Positions 33,292-44,779 of a DNA stretch of 64,000 nt are shown here, one piece after another. Position 1 is the first letter of the stretch. Each line of letters begins with the position of its first letter. Position numbers and translations under genes: made by a program. Source of the stretch: Rutstroemia sp. NJR-2017a BVV2 (taxonomy: Eukaryota > Ascomycota > Leotiomycetes > Helotiales > Rutstroemiaceae). The notes beneath the pieces were generated by a model. The model was not told where the DNA came from and made no database searches. It worked only from the letters and a program-made list of their open reading frames with translations. The stretch lies in assembly GCA_002946415.1 (NCBI GenBank), contig NJPS01000033.1, forward strand, positions 124,001-188,000, given 5' to 3'.

Positions 33292-34154
33292 CTTCTTTGT
33301 GCCCACAGTTACAGCTCATTCACCATCATTCGAGCAAGGTAAAGCAAGCACCGATTGTGAGTGGACTGGTACTGTACAAGTAAACAAAAAAGCTCGAACC
33401 CCTAAACTGACTGTGTACTGACTGTACAGTGGCGCAATCATACATTTACCTTTCCCTACTTTGTACTCCCGTACTCTACAGAGCACTCCAGCCCCTCGAG
33501 CTCGAGCAGAGACATGATGATCAAATAAATGTCTCACCGACTCACGGATCAAAAGCTCGTCTTTCCTCTCCTTTCTTCCATGTCGAAGCAAAGACCAGAT
33601 ACTAATGTACTCCATACAACACACACACACACACACAGACAGGATAGGATAGCACAGACAAACAGGACAAAGCTTTTATTTTATCACTTACCGCCATTTC
33701 GCCTGCCCTCCCCCTCCATCATCCCCCCTTCCCCTCCTCCATCTTTTCCTTCTCCTTCCCCTCCACAAAATCCAAACACCCCGACTTCTTTTTACAACCT
33801 GACCGCACACAGCAGCGCAAAATGGGAGTAAGCAAGTTCTCCTACTCTCCATCTCTAAATTCTAATCCACAACCCCCCCCCCCCCCAACCTGCCGCAAGT
33901 CAACTTGTACAACCAGCGCCGCCCGCACACAACGGATACATGCATACACCTCCCAAACCCATCCACCCACACATCCCCATCTGAGCGAGCGATTCCAGTG
34001 CTCGGCACCCAACAACCAAATCCGGCATCCAGTCTCCTCTCCTCTGCCGTGCTCTTCTGTTCTACATCTGGCGTGGTTGCCCCGCCATAAGCAAAGCAAA
34101 GCAAAGCTGTTTACTGAATCCCACCACGAACGATAGCAGCCTCCTCTCTTTCAA

Positions 34155-34197
34155 GGGGGCCAGCCCCCAAACCCCCAGTGCTCGCTGCGCTCGAGTG
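34155..34197. repeat. G/C-rich hairpin cluster
   Basis: GGGGGCCAGCCCCC forms a short perfect hairpin, followed by AAACCCCCAGTGCTCGCTGCGCTCGAG. The block is much richer in GC than its surroundings and ends abruptly at AT-rich sequence. It looks like a small inserted GC cluster or MITE fragment. Confidence 0.4.
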
Positions 34198-37100
34198 TTT
34201 ATTTGTTTGTAGGTTTTATGATTAGATAGAGATAGAGATAGAGATACTGCAGGCAAGCTTGTTTTGTCTACCCATAAATTAAGTCAAGTTGGCGCTCCAA
34301 AATATAAAAATACATCCTGCCCACCACCATAACAGCCCGCCAACAATCCCCATTGGCCGGCAGAAAAACGTACAAGCAAGTCCCGTCAGCGTAAAGAAAT
34401 AAAAATAAAAAATTCGATATCACTGCATCCGTATCCTTATCCTTATCCGCATCTATCTATCTATGCACTGCAGCATCGCCATTTCGTCAGGTCAGATTAC
34501 CGTTCCATTTCAACCAAGCTGACCAGCCTTCTGCCTTTCCCTCCTCCGCTTTTCCCCATAAAGATTGTAATTATGTCTGTGTGTGTGTGCGGAAGATGAC
34601 GATATCACCACACGAACGCATTCGGAAAATGAACAGCAGATGAAGTCATTGGTCGCTGATCCGATCCCCAGTTACTTTTACACTTTTACCTTTTTTTATA
34701 GTGCTGTGCCGATGAACTGATCTTAGCTGACTGGATGCGATAGGATAGGATGGGATAGAACAAGGTCGTTCGTCGGGTTGGGTTGGAAGTAGGGCTAAGG
34801 ATTCAGAGAGAAGGGGGAAAAGGAGCGATAAGATTAAGATCAGATAGGCAACATTTCGTATTGTATATTTGTGTTGTGGGTTTGAAGGATGAAGAATTTC
34901 GCGTAAAGATGATCAGATCAATTCCGAACCAGTGGGAAGGGGACAATGGGTTGGTTGGTTGGGTTGGAGTGGAAGGATTTCTTTGGATTTGGGGTTTTCT
35001 TCTTGAGCGCGGGGAAAGGTAAGGCTGCCCAGGTACGTGTAGACCGGGAGTCAGGAGTAAGATGGGGAGATACAGCACGGTAACTGAGGTTGGTATGTGG
35101 TAGGTTTTGTTTCCAAAAGTGGCAGCGGACGGGCGATTGGGGGACGGCAAAGCAAAAGTAAAGGATCGATAGATAGATAGCAAACCGTCGCGAGTCAAGA
35201 AATTTTTTGATTTTATTTTAAACTCTCGCTCTCGCTCTTCTTCCCTCGCACAACAAAAACGCCAGCCTTGTCTAAGCGTGAGTTCGATCGGGCAATGGTG
35301 CGAGGTGCGAGGTGTGTTGCTGTGTGTGGGGAGTCATGCATGCATGCATGCGCATGTAAAACTGTGTCACTTTACAGCAGCTGTACAGAAAAGATTGGTC
35401 CTCAGGTTCATACAGTATTGATCGATGGAGAATGCAGTGCTGCATTGTGTATTTTCAGCGTGCTCCGCGGTCCGAGATAGATACATTACTCGCGTGCTTC
35501 ATTTAGATACAGATGGTAGATATGTACAACCAACGAACGAACGGCTAACGGCAAGGTGTCTGCTCATGCTCATGCTTCTGGAAACGGAGGTTCGTGGTGG
35601 AAATGCCCCGTTGCAGGATGGCTCCGCACAAACTACGTTTCATCCGAAGCTTGGGAAGAGATGGATGAGGATGGATGGGATTGAGGTTGTTCGGAAGGAC
35701 GGCGACCGATGGGTGGGAATGGGAAATGGATACTTCTCGGTGAAAAGCGAAGACGCTACAGTATCAAACTTAACTGCAGGTAATTTCGTCCTCTTCTTTC
35801 ACGATTTCTGGAAGGACGAAATGATGAGAGGGAAAACTATGTCAATGTCCTTACAGTAAATGCAAATGCAGCTAAATACGGCATAACTGGGATTGTTGTT
35901 ACCGCAGAAAAGAAGACCCACGAGCTAAATATAAGGCTATACTGCAAAGACATCTGAAGCGCAATTGTCCGCGCCTTCATTGGCTTGCTTGGGCGTTGCG
36001 GATCATCGAGTTTCATGGATCGCGACCGAACCCACATAATTTTACTTGTTTACTTGTACAAGACAGGACCAGCTCGGACATTAGGGGGCCTTGCTGCAGT
36101 CGGTAGACATGGGACTAGCTGTTACTTTAGCAGATGTGGGCAGCTTGACGTTATGGAAATATGAGGGGCAGTGCTTGATTGGCTAATTGGCCGCAATTCG
36201 AGGACTTCGGGAGAAAATGGCTTGCTTCGAACTATCCTTAGACACAGACACACGACTCAATCCAGACCAAAGTTTGCAGAGCACTTAGCACGCTTAGCTA
36301 CGGACGACATCATCGTCGGCTTGCCGATGTTGTACAAACACGCACGCACACACACAGACACGAAAAAGCTCAGATCAGATCAGGTTCAGAGAGGGATTTC
36401 GTGCTGCTGCTGCTGCTGCTGGCTCGAACTCGAACCAAATGATGATCGTCGACTTGGGTTGCGCAGCATGGCCTGGCATAACCATGGAGAAACTCTGACC
36501 AGCGTACCGAGTGCCCACCCAGTGTGCGTGGACCAACTTCGAGTCCCTTTCCTCACTCCAAGGAACATCCCCTCCATTTGCCATGAGGTGGAACATACAA
36601 GTAAGTACAAGTGCCAAAACATTGCCACAATCTGCCGAAGGAATTAAGTAAAAGGATGGATCCGTGATTCACGAGAGTTTCCATACAAACACCGGCCATT
36701 GACCATTGACACGACCTCTGTTTGCTCATTACGGTATTGAAGCTATTTCGAGATTCGCCTCGTGCTCTTTTGCTCTCCACAGACCCTGCAGCGAGTGCTC
36801 GGTAAAAGCACAAATCCCGACCCTGGATAACGATGAAATTTTCCCTTTCTTTCCTTTCTCGAACATGATCTGATGTTTTGTTGTACAAGTGCCTGTTCAC
36901 AGGTTAGGTTGTCGAGGGTACGCATCCTTAAACTGGAGACAGCCAGATCGATGACCGGTTTTCCCCAAAAAGATCAACGGGGACATGCGACGACAATGTA
37001 ATACAGCTAAGCACTCTACAGTCACTGGTTGGTCCAGAGGAGGAATGCACTGGCCAGTAGACATGGAAGCTAAGGAAAAGCCACGGCTCGACGAGGCTAA

Positions 37101-38263
37101 TGCTTCCTTCGTACCTTCGCTATGTCGAACTCTCCTCCCAGCAAAGAAAAAAAGGAAAAAATTTGATTATTGCCCCCCCTGTCTTCGTCACAACTCAGAA
37201 ATCCAACTAGCTCGAATTGAGTGAATTTCGGCCCCTTAGAATCAGGTCACTGGCAATCATTGGCAACCATTGGCAGGTTTTTATTCCTGTCAACAATGAG
37301 CTCGAAAAGATGTGATATTCAAGTCTCGAGTTGCTAGATGTGGAATACGACGTAGCTAGAGTCCCATCTGCTAATTACCCGTCATTTCAATTCCCTCCTC
37401 CCTCTCTACCTTAGCTCGCTCTCCTCCTCCCAAGCTTCGTCTCATATCCCATATCTCATTCTCCTCCCCACAAGCTCTCCATTTACACTTTCTCCTCATC
37501 GCCACCATTTGAAACATCTCTCGGACTCGCAGTCGCACTCTCATCGTTGGGAAAGTATCGTCTTGTACCTTCATCATCATACATCACCACGCATCTCACC
37601 CATATCCCATTATATCCCATCAACATTTGGAAATACGCGGTATTCCCGTCGTGCAGTTAACACAGCACGCACAACCAAATCAAGCATATTCACATTCACG
37701 TTCACATTCACGTTCACATTCATCCCACATCTATAATTCCCATCAAATATTACAACGTACCTGTTCTTAGTATACATCACTTTTCCTCCCTTACCGCCTC
37801 AACAAGACCCGTTTGACGACCACCAAACCCACCCATCTACCCACCATCCAACAAGGGGGCGGAAGGGCGACCAAAATATCGAACGGCCGGCCAAAGAAGG
37901 AAAAGGCAAAAAAGGGAAAAAAAGAGGCCCGAAAAGGACAGAACAGGAATAAATCGCATTTCTTTTTTTTTGTTAGCCCAGCCTCTCACTTCGCCTGGAA
38001 TCCCCAGTCTTTCTTGTGTCACAGCTCCACGCCATCTGCTGCATTCCGAAAGCTCCCTGTGCCCAATGAGAAACGGCTGTTGGAATTAACCCGTCGCTAC
38101 GAAGATCATATTGCAGGAACAACAAACTTGGACCTTGGGACCCCTTCTTGTCAGATTTCTATCGCCAATTCATTATCCTCCCACCCCAAACTCCCTCTTT
38201 TCCCTAGGCAACGCATTCAACATTCGAAAAAAAAAATATCTCCCCAACTTCCAAACCTACCAT

Positions 38264-38284
38264 CCCATCCCATCCCATCCCATT
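38264..38284. repeat. CCCAT pentanucleotide repeat
   Basis: Four copies of CCCAT/TCCCA in tandem lie in the presumed 5' leader of the GDS1 gene. Confidence 0.8.
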
Positions 38285-38339
38285 ATCGAAAAAGTCCTTC
38301 ACAGTACCATCTTACTTATCACTGTCCAAATTATTCACC

Positions 38340-39587
38340 ATGACTTCGGAAACAAAATCATCAAATATGCCTTACAACACTCGTCGAAAGTCGTTGTCTT
38401 TGCCATCGCTAGGCATACATCTCCCAGTAACTCATGCTTCACGAGCGGCCGCACGCCTCTCACCGCCTTCAACTGCGACGACGCCGACATCAGAACAACC
38501 GCCGTCAAAAAAGTTGAAACGATCGCATGCTGATTCCACATCAATGTCCCCGCCACCAAAACGTGTGGTTCTGAAATACGAACACACCCCGCCACCATCT
38601 CCAACTGCTGAGGTAGACGATGACGACGAAGATGGGAAGCCAAGAGAAATTGATCTGGAAGGAATCAATGATGAAATTGTCGAAGCCGTTATTGTACAAT
38701 TACAAAAAACTGCCAATAGACCTCATTTGGTGAAGGAACTCGCGGCCATTTTGTCTCGGTCTGTTAAGATTGTGGAACAGTAAGTTAATTAATTCAGCGG
38801 TCCAGTTCTCCCTAAGTACGAAGCTAAAAATTAAACTTCCAGATCTGCGAACCCTTCTGCAATCATCTCGTCGCGGTTATCAACATACCTCAAACGATCC
38901 TGGAGCGCCTCGGAACCTTGCCCTGTAGGGAAGGAATTGGAAACGGTACATCCAAGAAGAACGTACTTCTACTTGACGACGTACCCTCACCAACCCATTC
39001 CCGACCCCTCGCAATTCCCCCAACGTACGATTATTTCTCCTTCCCTCTCAAGCGCAGGCTCCAGATCCGACGAAGCCGACGCGGAACGACGACGAGAATT
39101 ATCTCCCTCTCCCGAGGTTGACCTCTCCTCAACAGAATACGACGATGATGATCTAATTACCCCTCCCACACCCACTGGTTCCTTCTCCGGTCGCACTGAA
39201 CGCCCAGTGCGCAACCACCGTGCATCCTCACCGCCACTTGAGAAAGATGAAAAAGAATTTACTCAAACAGCTCGAGGCATGCAGAAGAGAAAACTCAGCG
39301 GCGATTTATCGTCTATGCCGAGCATTCCCTCGGATATGGAAGGTAGTCCTAGTAAGACCACCGAAGCCGAAGGGTTATTCGGAGAAGGTAGAACTTTAAA
39401 TGTTCTTAATACTTCCGTCTTCATTAGCAGCCCCGCGATGAAACCTAGCTCGGCTACGAAAAGAGTGTGGGACGTTGCTGTCGAAACCGATTCTTGGAAA
39501 CAAGCCGATGCTTCCATGGAATGGGATTTGCGAAGTCCGGAAAATATCGAATTGGATGAATTAGATTGTATGCTTGATGATTTTTAG
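38340..39587 (+). CDS. GDS1: GDS1-type winged-helix protein
   Basis: A 394-residue nuclear-type protein carrying the GDS1 winged-helix domain (about residues 110-185): EAVIVQLQKTANRPHLVKEL, then SANPSAIISSRLSTYLKRSW and HPRRTYFYLTTYPHQPIP. The wing-like strand follows the helix-turn-helix. Two exons (38340-38779, 38843-39587) join in phase at CA|A across a 63-nt intron placed inside the domain. The N-terminus is Ser/Pro-rich with basic clusters (SKKLKRSH) that could be a nuclear localisation signal. The rest is acidic and disordered (STEYDDDD) and ends DELDCMLDDF, reminiscent of an acidic activation tail. Yeast GDS1 is linked to nitrogen catabolite and glycerol phenotypes; a role here is inferred from family only. 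The start is supported by the open frame with an upstream pyrimidine leader. Confidence 0.85.
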
Positions 39588-39674
39588 ATCTATCTATCAG
39601 CGTTGCTTTCTTTTTTCATGAAATTGCTCGAGTTGAGTCAATCCACTGTATAAATAGATTTGTTTTTTGTTACC

Positions 39675-39702
39675 TTTTTTTTTTTTTTTTTTTTTTTTTT
39701 TT
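39675..39702. repeat. Poly-T run, 28 bases
   Basis: Uninterrupted T from 39675 to 39702, about 90 bases after the GDS1 stop codon, probably in its 3' untranslated region. Confidence 0.9.
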
Positions 39703-40666
39703 GCGAATACTTGCAGTTTACGAGTTTTGAAGTCTGTACGATTTAGAGGGATGGGTTTGGGATGGGTTTGGGATGGGAAGATAAAAAACCAAAAGCGGAT
39801 GGAAACCATGGAAACACAACAGGGTTTATGGAAGGCAGGGGGAGGTTTTCTGATCATTCGTTCGTTATTCACAGTGTGTTGTATCTTTGCGATGGCGTTT
39901 CTTGGGTGGGTAGGGGGATTTTTACTGCGCTTTCTTTTGCATGAACACATATCTTCGGGTTGGCTGGCTTTTTGATTGGGTTGGAAGGTGGAATGAACAG
40001 AGAAGATGAGATGAGATGGGATGATATACTTGTATACATAGATGATTGATTGATGAGCTAGCTGGAGCTTGGAAGAGAGCGGGCTTTTTTTCTCCGGGCC
40101 TTTTCACTCAGATGGAGGGTGGGAAACAATGATGAAGGATGTTATTTACGATTAGGTTGGGGGTGGATTGGGGAAATCTGGAAGAGGTCTGGGAAAGAAC
40201 AGGAAAAAAAAATTGGAAAATGGTAAAACTGGATGGATGGTTTAGATTTCGAGACCGGATATATATGGGGGGAGAGAGGCGAGAGAGGAGATAAACACAG
40301 AGAGACAAAGAAAGAAAGAATATTAGGAATCTCAAGAAATTCTCCACCTACTTTGTCGATATTATATATATGGGAATCTGAGAATATGTGCTTGTATTTG
40401 TGCTGCTGCTGTTGTTGCTGTTGCTGCAAGTGCCAGCTAGCTGGCTGGATTGTGCAAGTACTTATGATTGAATCATGCACTCTATCCTTTCCACGCAGCC
40501 TTTCTTTCCCTTCTATCTCCTTCCATCATCCCCGCGGGCCCTTTTCTTCCATCATCTTCCCCCCTTTCTATTTACTGCGTCTGCGTCTGCGTCTTCATCT
40601 TCCCCACAGCGTCGTCCTAAACGCATTCATCATATATATACCTACCAGCTGGCCCCCTCTACTCTA

Positions 40667-40668
<2 letters not shown>

Positions 40669-40718
<50 letters not shown>
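40669..40718. repeat. Poly-C run, 50 bases
   Basis: Uninterrupted C over 50 bases, flanked by CTCTATG and GGCGGCAG. On the other strand this is G50, able to form G-quadruplexes; the C strand can form i-motifs. The true length may differ because of sequencing slippage. Confidence 0.9.
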
Positions 40719-40720
<2 letters not shown>

Positions 40721-40813
40721 CGGCAGTAATACCTCCTATTGCTATTATTTTTACCTTCTCATCACTCACTCACTTCCTTCACAGATTAAATCTTACTTAA
40801 TTAATCTTATACC

Positions 40814-40815
<2 letters not shown>

Positions 40816-40845
<30 letters not shown>

Positions 40846-40856
40846 TGTATGTATGT
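40816..40856. repeat. TATG tetranucleotide array
   Basis: About ten perfect copies of TATG in tandem, roughly 100 bases after the C run. Confidence 0.9.
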
Positions 40857-41446
40857 GTTTCCCGACCGACTCTCCATAGCTTTATATTCCCAGAATGACT
40901 CTCCATAGCCTAGATTAGATGGAGCGAGTTTACATCTACATGTCCACAACGAAGCGCACCATAATGCCGACGATGGTGGATGGGATGTCATTTGCTAATT
41001 ATATAAATAAACGTCGGAAGCTCATTCATTCATTCACTCCACTACGAGCGCTCTCGCCGCGAAGAGAAGAAAGAGATTCCTCAGCTAGCGTAATCTTACA
41101 GCTCATATAATACTCTACTTCATTCACAATATACTCGCTCAACCTTATAGCCCATCATACACCACCACAAGTTCACAACAAGCCAAGCACTCACATCCAC
41201 ATTCCTCCCAAAATCAGCTTTCTATTTATGCATTGCTATCAAACAAAAACCAAACATTAAACACTACCAAACAAATAACCATACACAACAACTTTCCTAA
41301 TCCCCCGCAGCTTTTTCTCCCACCATCCATCATTTCTAGAAAAATATATAAAATCCGTTCTTCGAATAACTCTACCAAGTTTCATAACAGTATACCATAC
41401 CATATCTATCAATACTCACGCTCTCAATGAACCACAATCACCACCC

Positions 41447-43504
41447 TCACCCAAACTTCTTAAAAGCCTTCTTCTCCTTCTCCCTCAACAACAACCTCTC
41501 CAACTCCTCCTGAATCTGCGCCGCCGTCTTCATCTCCATCCCTATCTCCCTCTCCATCTTCGGCGCCACCGTCCCCGTAAGCGGATACTTCTCCACAAAG
41601 CGCGCCAGCAGCGGTTCCGATATGCGTTGATCCATCGGAAACGCCATCCTCCCCTGATCATCTTCACTCGGCGCTTTCCCCGGCGGTGCACGAATCGGGA
41701 TGGGTAATCCGGGCGGTGGGCGAATGAATTTATGCCGGTGAGTTTTGATCCAGATCGGGTCATGATGGAATAGAGGCGGTTCATGCAATGGCTGGCGGTG
41801 CTCTCTTGCGCTCGAGAAGTCGTTGAAGCAGGCTGCGTGGGGGTTGAGACTACTGGTGGATTTTCGTTCCTTTCGCGGGCTGCGGATGGTGGTGACGTTG
41901 GTGTTGGTGGGGGAGCTGGGTCTGGAGGTTTCGTCGCTGTCCATGGTTTTCAAGACCTCCAGTAGTTTCTGGAGTTTTTCCCGATCTCCTTTGTTCCATG
42001 TAGCGAGTGATCTGATGCAATCTTCCAACGGGTCTGCTTTCTCTACCTTTTCTGATACGAGATTGTCCAGCTGCTCTGGCCCTATGAGATCATCCTTCAC
42101 CTGGACTGGGGAATTGGGACCTGACTTCTCGTTTGGACTTTGCGGGAGTTTCACAGAGGCTTTGTTCGTAACGTCAATAATCTTAACCATCTTCATGGGT
42201 GACGGACGCTCTACAATGTTCAGTACAGAACATGGCGTTTTCGGCTTATCATCTATGATATTGATAATCATTTGCGCCGGTTTAGGAAGAGCAATTTCAT
42301 CGTCCGACTCTTGCTTCACAACATTAGGCTCAGAAAAAGCCTTGACAGCTTTCCTCGGCGACGTAGGAACATTTTCCACAAGGGGTTCAGAGGCTCTCAC
42401 CACTCCTTTCCTCGTACTCCTCGCGCCTCCAGCCGGAGGATCAACATAGTAGCCAATGATTCTCCTAGTAGGTGTATAATCCTCCTTCGCCAAGAACTTC
42501 GGCCCAGCATCATCATCATACGATCGATTCTGATCCCTCCTCTTCAGAGCGTGAAACTTTGATTCCACACCTCTGTAAATTTGAGTTTGCTGAGAAGCAC
42601 CACTGGAAATGGACCCCTTGAACGGATATCTCCTCTCTTTCCTTCGCATGTTCATTTGCGAGCCATCAATCATAACAGGCTCCCGCAGAAGCTCATTCCT
42701 CGCTCCGCGCAAGTTTTCCTCCGAGAGCTCCATCACACTTGAGTATGATTTAGTTTTGCGATGATTACTCGGCTCACGTCGAGAGGTAACAGGACCGTAA
42801 GCAACGATAGCAGGATCCGGGATAGCTGGCTTATTAACATACTCTGGCTCCGGACAGTCTCGAAGAAGGCCACTGCGGGCAAGTGACTCACGGATTCTAG
42901 CTTCAAGAACTCGGTCAACAGGAGGACATCGTGTGTCGACTCTGCGATGCTCAGCATGGGCGTGAGTACCAACAGCTGGTCTCGAAAAGTGATGTAGTTG
43001 ATGATGGTGCCTATCAAGTGTAAAGTTTTCACCATGCATCATCGGCCGCATAAGTTCCTGCCTCAAAACACGCAACGCCATTCGAGGATGATACCCCTCA
43101 ATATCATCACCATCAAACACCCCATGTATGTGCTCATATGGCGGAGGAGCATGCTCATGAAGAAACTGATACTCTCCTACATTGCGAATAGGCGGGTGAG
43201 GAAGCCCATGGAAATGTTCTGGCCTAACCATTGGAACGGGAAGACGTCCAGCAGAGGTAGGTGTCGTCGGTGGACAATGATATGGACTCAACAATTGAAA
43301 CTGCCCATACGGTACATCCATGGAAGGGTGCGGTACTCTAATATGAATTTCTCTCGGCTGTCCCATCTGGTATGGCCCATTCTCCGGCATATTCTGCGGC
43401 ATTGCCATCTGCTGCGTTTGTGGTCTGAACATAAGCCGCGCAGACTCTCGAGGCGGTTCTCCTCTTAGCACCAACCGTGCGGTTCTCTTCTCGTAGTGCA
43501 CCAT
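41447..43504 (-). CDS. Disordered protein of unknown function
   Basis: A single-exon protein of 685 residues that I do not recognise. The N-terminal 170 residues are rich in His, Pro, Met and Gln. The middle has basic and Ser-rich stretches (HRKTKSYSSVMEL, RRKERRYPFKG) and several SP/TP sites (TSPRKAV, RSPRKERK) that could be kinase targets. Helical segments near 41950-42050 (EDCIRSLATWNKGDREKLQKLLEVL) and at the extreme C-terminus (QEELERLLLREKEKKAFKKFG) are the only likely ordered or coiled-coil parts. There are no membrane segments. The start ATG is immediately preceded by TATC and an open promoter region; no upstream exon was found. It is probably a fungal lineage-specific regulator or adaptor, which is an inference from composition. 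Confidence 0.7.
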   Translation of the reverse strand: MVHYEKRTARLVLRGEPPRESARLMFRPQTQQMAMPQNMPENGPYQMGQPREIHIRVPHPSMDVPYGQFQLLSPYHCPPTTPTSAGRLPVPMVRPEHFHGLPHPPIRNVGEYQFLHEHAPPPYEHIHGVFDGDDIEGYHPRMALRVLRQELMRPMMHGENFTLDRHHHQLHHFSRPAVGTHAHAEHRRVDTRCPPVDRVLEARIRESLARSGLLRDCPEPEYVNKPAIPDPAIVAYGPVTSRREPSNHRKTKSYSSVMELSEENLRGARNELLREPVMIDGSQMNMRRKERRYPFKGSISSGASQQTQIYRGVESKFHALKRRDQNRSYDDDAGPKFLAKEDYTPTRRIIGYYVDPPAGGARSTRKGVVRASEPLVENVPTSPRKAVKAFSEPNVVKQESDDEIALPKPAQMIINIIDDKPKTPCSVLNIVERPSPMKMVKIIDVTNKASVKLPQSPNEKSGPNSPVQVKDDLIGPEQLDNLVSEKVEKADPLEDCIRSLATWNKGDREKLQKLLEVLKTMDSDETSRPSSPTNTNVTTIRSPRKERKSTSSLNPHAACFNDFSSAREHRQPLHEPPLFHHDPIWIKTHRHKFIRPPPGLPIPIRAPPGKAPSEDDQGRMAFPMDQRISEPLLARFVEKYPLTGTVAPKMEREIGMEMKTAAQIQEELERLLLREKEKKAFKKFG

Positions 43505-44779
43505 GATACCTTATCACACCCACTCAATCAACTTTATACAGCTGCAGTACGCTGCGCGTGGGATCCAGATACCCAGAGCGGAAAGGAGAAGAACCAGTAA
43601 GGAAGCAAGTGCGCAACAATCTCCAAACTCCAGCACAAAGATTGCTCGCCTGCAACTTCCAGTAGATCGTCTTAAGCTTCAAATGCAGCTTTCCTTCTAC
43701 CAACTCGTCAGTTCCAACGCACCTCTGAACCAAGAGCAGAGCAAAAGGACATCATACCCAAACAAGACGAAGTATCACTCACCAATCCAACCTCCGACAC
43801 ATTCCCCTCAAACCCACACAGAATTCCTCTTCTCTCCAATCCCAAACCCAACACCACCGAATCGTTCAACTCAAAAACCAACCCCCCAATACCACTACCA
43901 CTACCACTACCACTCCTCTCCGACGCAAACACAAGCACAAGCGACCCGTGCACACCTCTCAACCTGCGATGGCGCTGCACCTCCTTCAGAAAGCAATCTC
44001 TCAACGTTCGCGCAACGTCCACACGATCGATCAAGCCGTCGCTGCCCCAGAACTGGAGACTCACGACCAAGTCCGTGGGGAAGTCGGAATGGTATGTTTG
44101 CAGCTGGGTCCAGGCCGTGTGTCTGAGTTGCATGGGGCGGCCCAAGGGTCAAAAAGAGAAAAGAACACAGCGATGATGAAAGGACCCAAAAGGTAGCAGC
44201 AGCAGCAACAAGCAGCAGCCAAGATGGACAAAAGACGGGCGGGGAAAGACAGGAGTAATAATGGCAAACCAAGATGTGCCACACGGGTGGTGGGATGGTG
44301 TACGCTGGGAAGGGGGAGAGCAAAATTTGTAGCTATGTTGCTGTGTGCTGTGCTGTGCTGTGCTGTGCTGGGTGAGTGGTGAGGAGAAGGATGGAAGGGG
44401 AGAAGTAGGAAGAAAAGAATCTACTGGAGAGTGAATGGGTTGCGGAAAGGGAAGGAGCCCCTGGTGATATAAAATAGGAAAGCACATGCTGCCTACCTGT
44501 ATTGAAATTGGCAAGAACGATGCAGCAGGAAAGAGCCTCCATTACTGGCAGGGGAGCCGAAACTGCAATATAGCTTTGGAATCGGAATTTAAAAGACATG
44601 AAAGACCCGTAACAAGAAGATATCATTCCCAAAATCCATTCCCAAAAAACCCCAAGACACTAAATTAAAGAAAGTCCGCGAAGATATGCAGCCATCGACA
44701 GAAATAAACACCACCATACGTGACAGAGGAATCATCCTCTTCGTCTTCAATTTCTCCATGACTATGCCGTCGTCATCAC
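43505..44779. other. Spacer upstream of the disordered-protein gene
   Basis: This 1.3-kb region has no recognised gene. Overlapping open frames at 43503-44323 on both strands are low-complexity. A TGTGC repeat (about 44344-44370, five copies) and a CAG/CAA cluster near 44195-44220 are present. Confidence 0.5.
44344..44370. repeat. TGTGC pentanucleotide repeat
   Basis: Five tandem TGTGC copies in the spacer between two leftward genes. Confidence 0.85.

Larger units (their letters stand above)
32698..38339. other. 5.6-kb gene-poor region upstream of GDS1
   Basis: Apart from a doubtful 41-codon frame at 33166, no gene is recognised. The stretch is rich in simple sequence: (AC)n at 33618-33638, a 14-C run at 33873-33886, GATAGA units at 34222-34247, CATG repeats at 35335-35352, a CTG run at 36409-36420 and CCCAT repeats at 38264-38284. 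It also has a G/C hairpin cluster at 34155-34197. The final kilobase is C/T-rich and probably forms the leader of the GDS1 transcript. Long promoters and leaders are typical of developmental regulators in fungi. Confidence 0.5.
39588..41446. other. 1.86-kb spacer dense in simple sequence repeats
   Basis: This is the 3' flank of GDS1 and of the disordered-protein gene (convergent). It holds a 28-T run, a CTG/TTG run near 40400-40428, a 50-C run and a TATG array. Open frames here (for example 40233-40898) only reflect the repeats. Confidence 0.6.

Noticed and set aside
33529..34136. Overlapping plus-strand open frames with a tempting ATGGGA|GTAAGC start at 33822
   Set aside because: The sequence is simple repeats (AC, C14) and no downstream exon with recognisable coding could be joined.
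36171..36647. 158-codon open frame in the GDS1 upstream region
   Set aside because: It is low complexity with a Cys run from a CTG repeat, overlapped by equal frames on the other strand; no family resemblance.
40233..40898. 221-codon open frame covering the repeats
   Set aside because: The frame is produced by the C run, the CTG run and the TATG array; the product is polyPro and tetrapeptide repeats.
43503..44323. Possible gene on either strand upstream of the disordered protein
   Set aside because: Competing low-complexity frames on both strands without motifs; better explained as promoter sequence.
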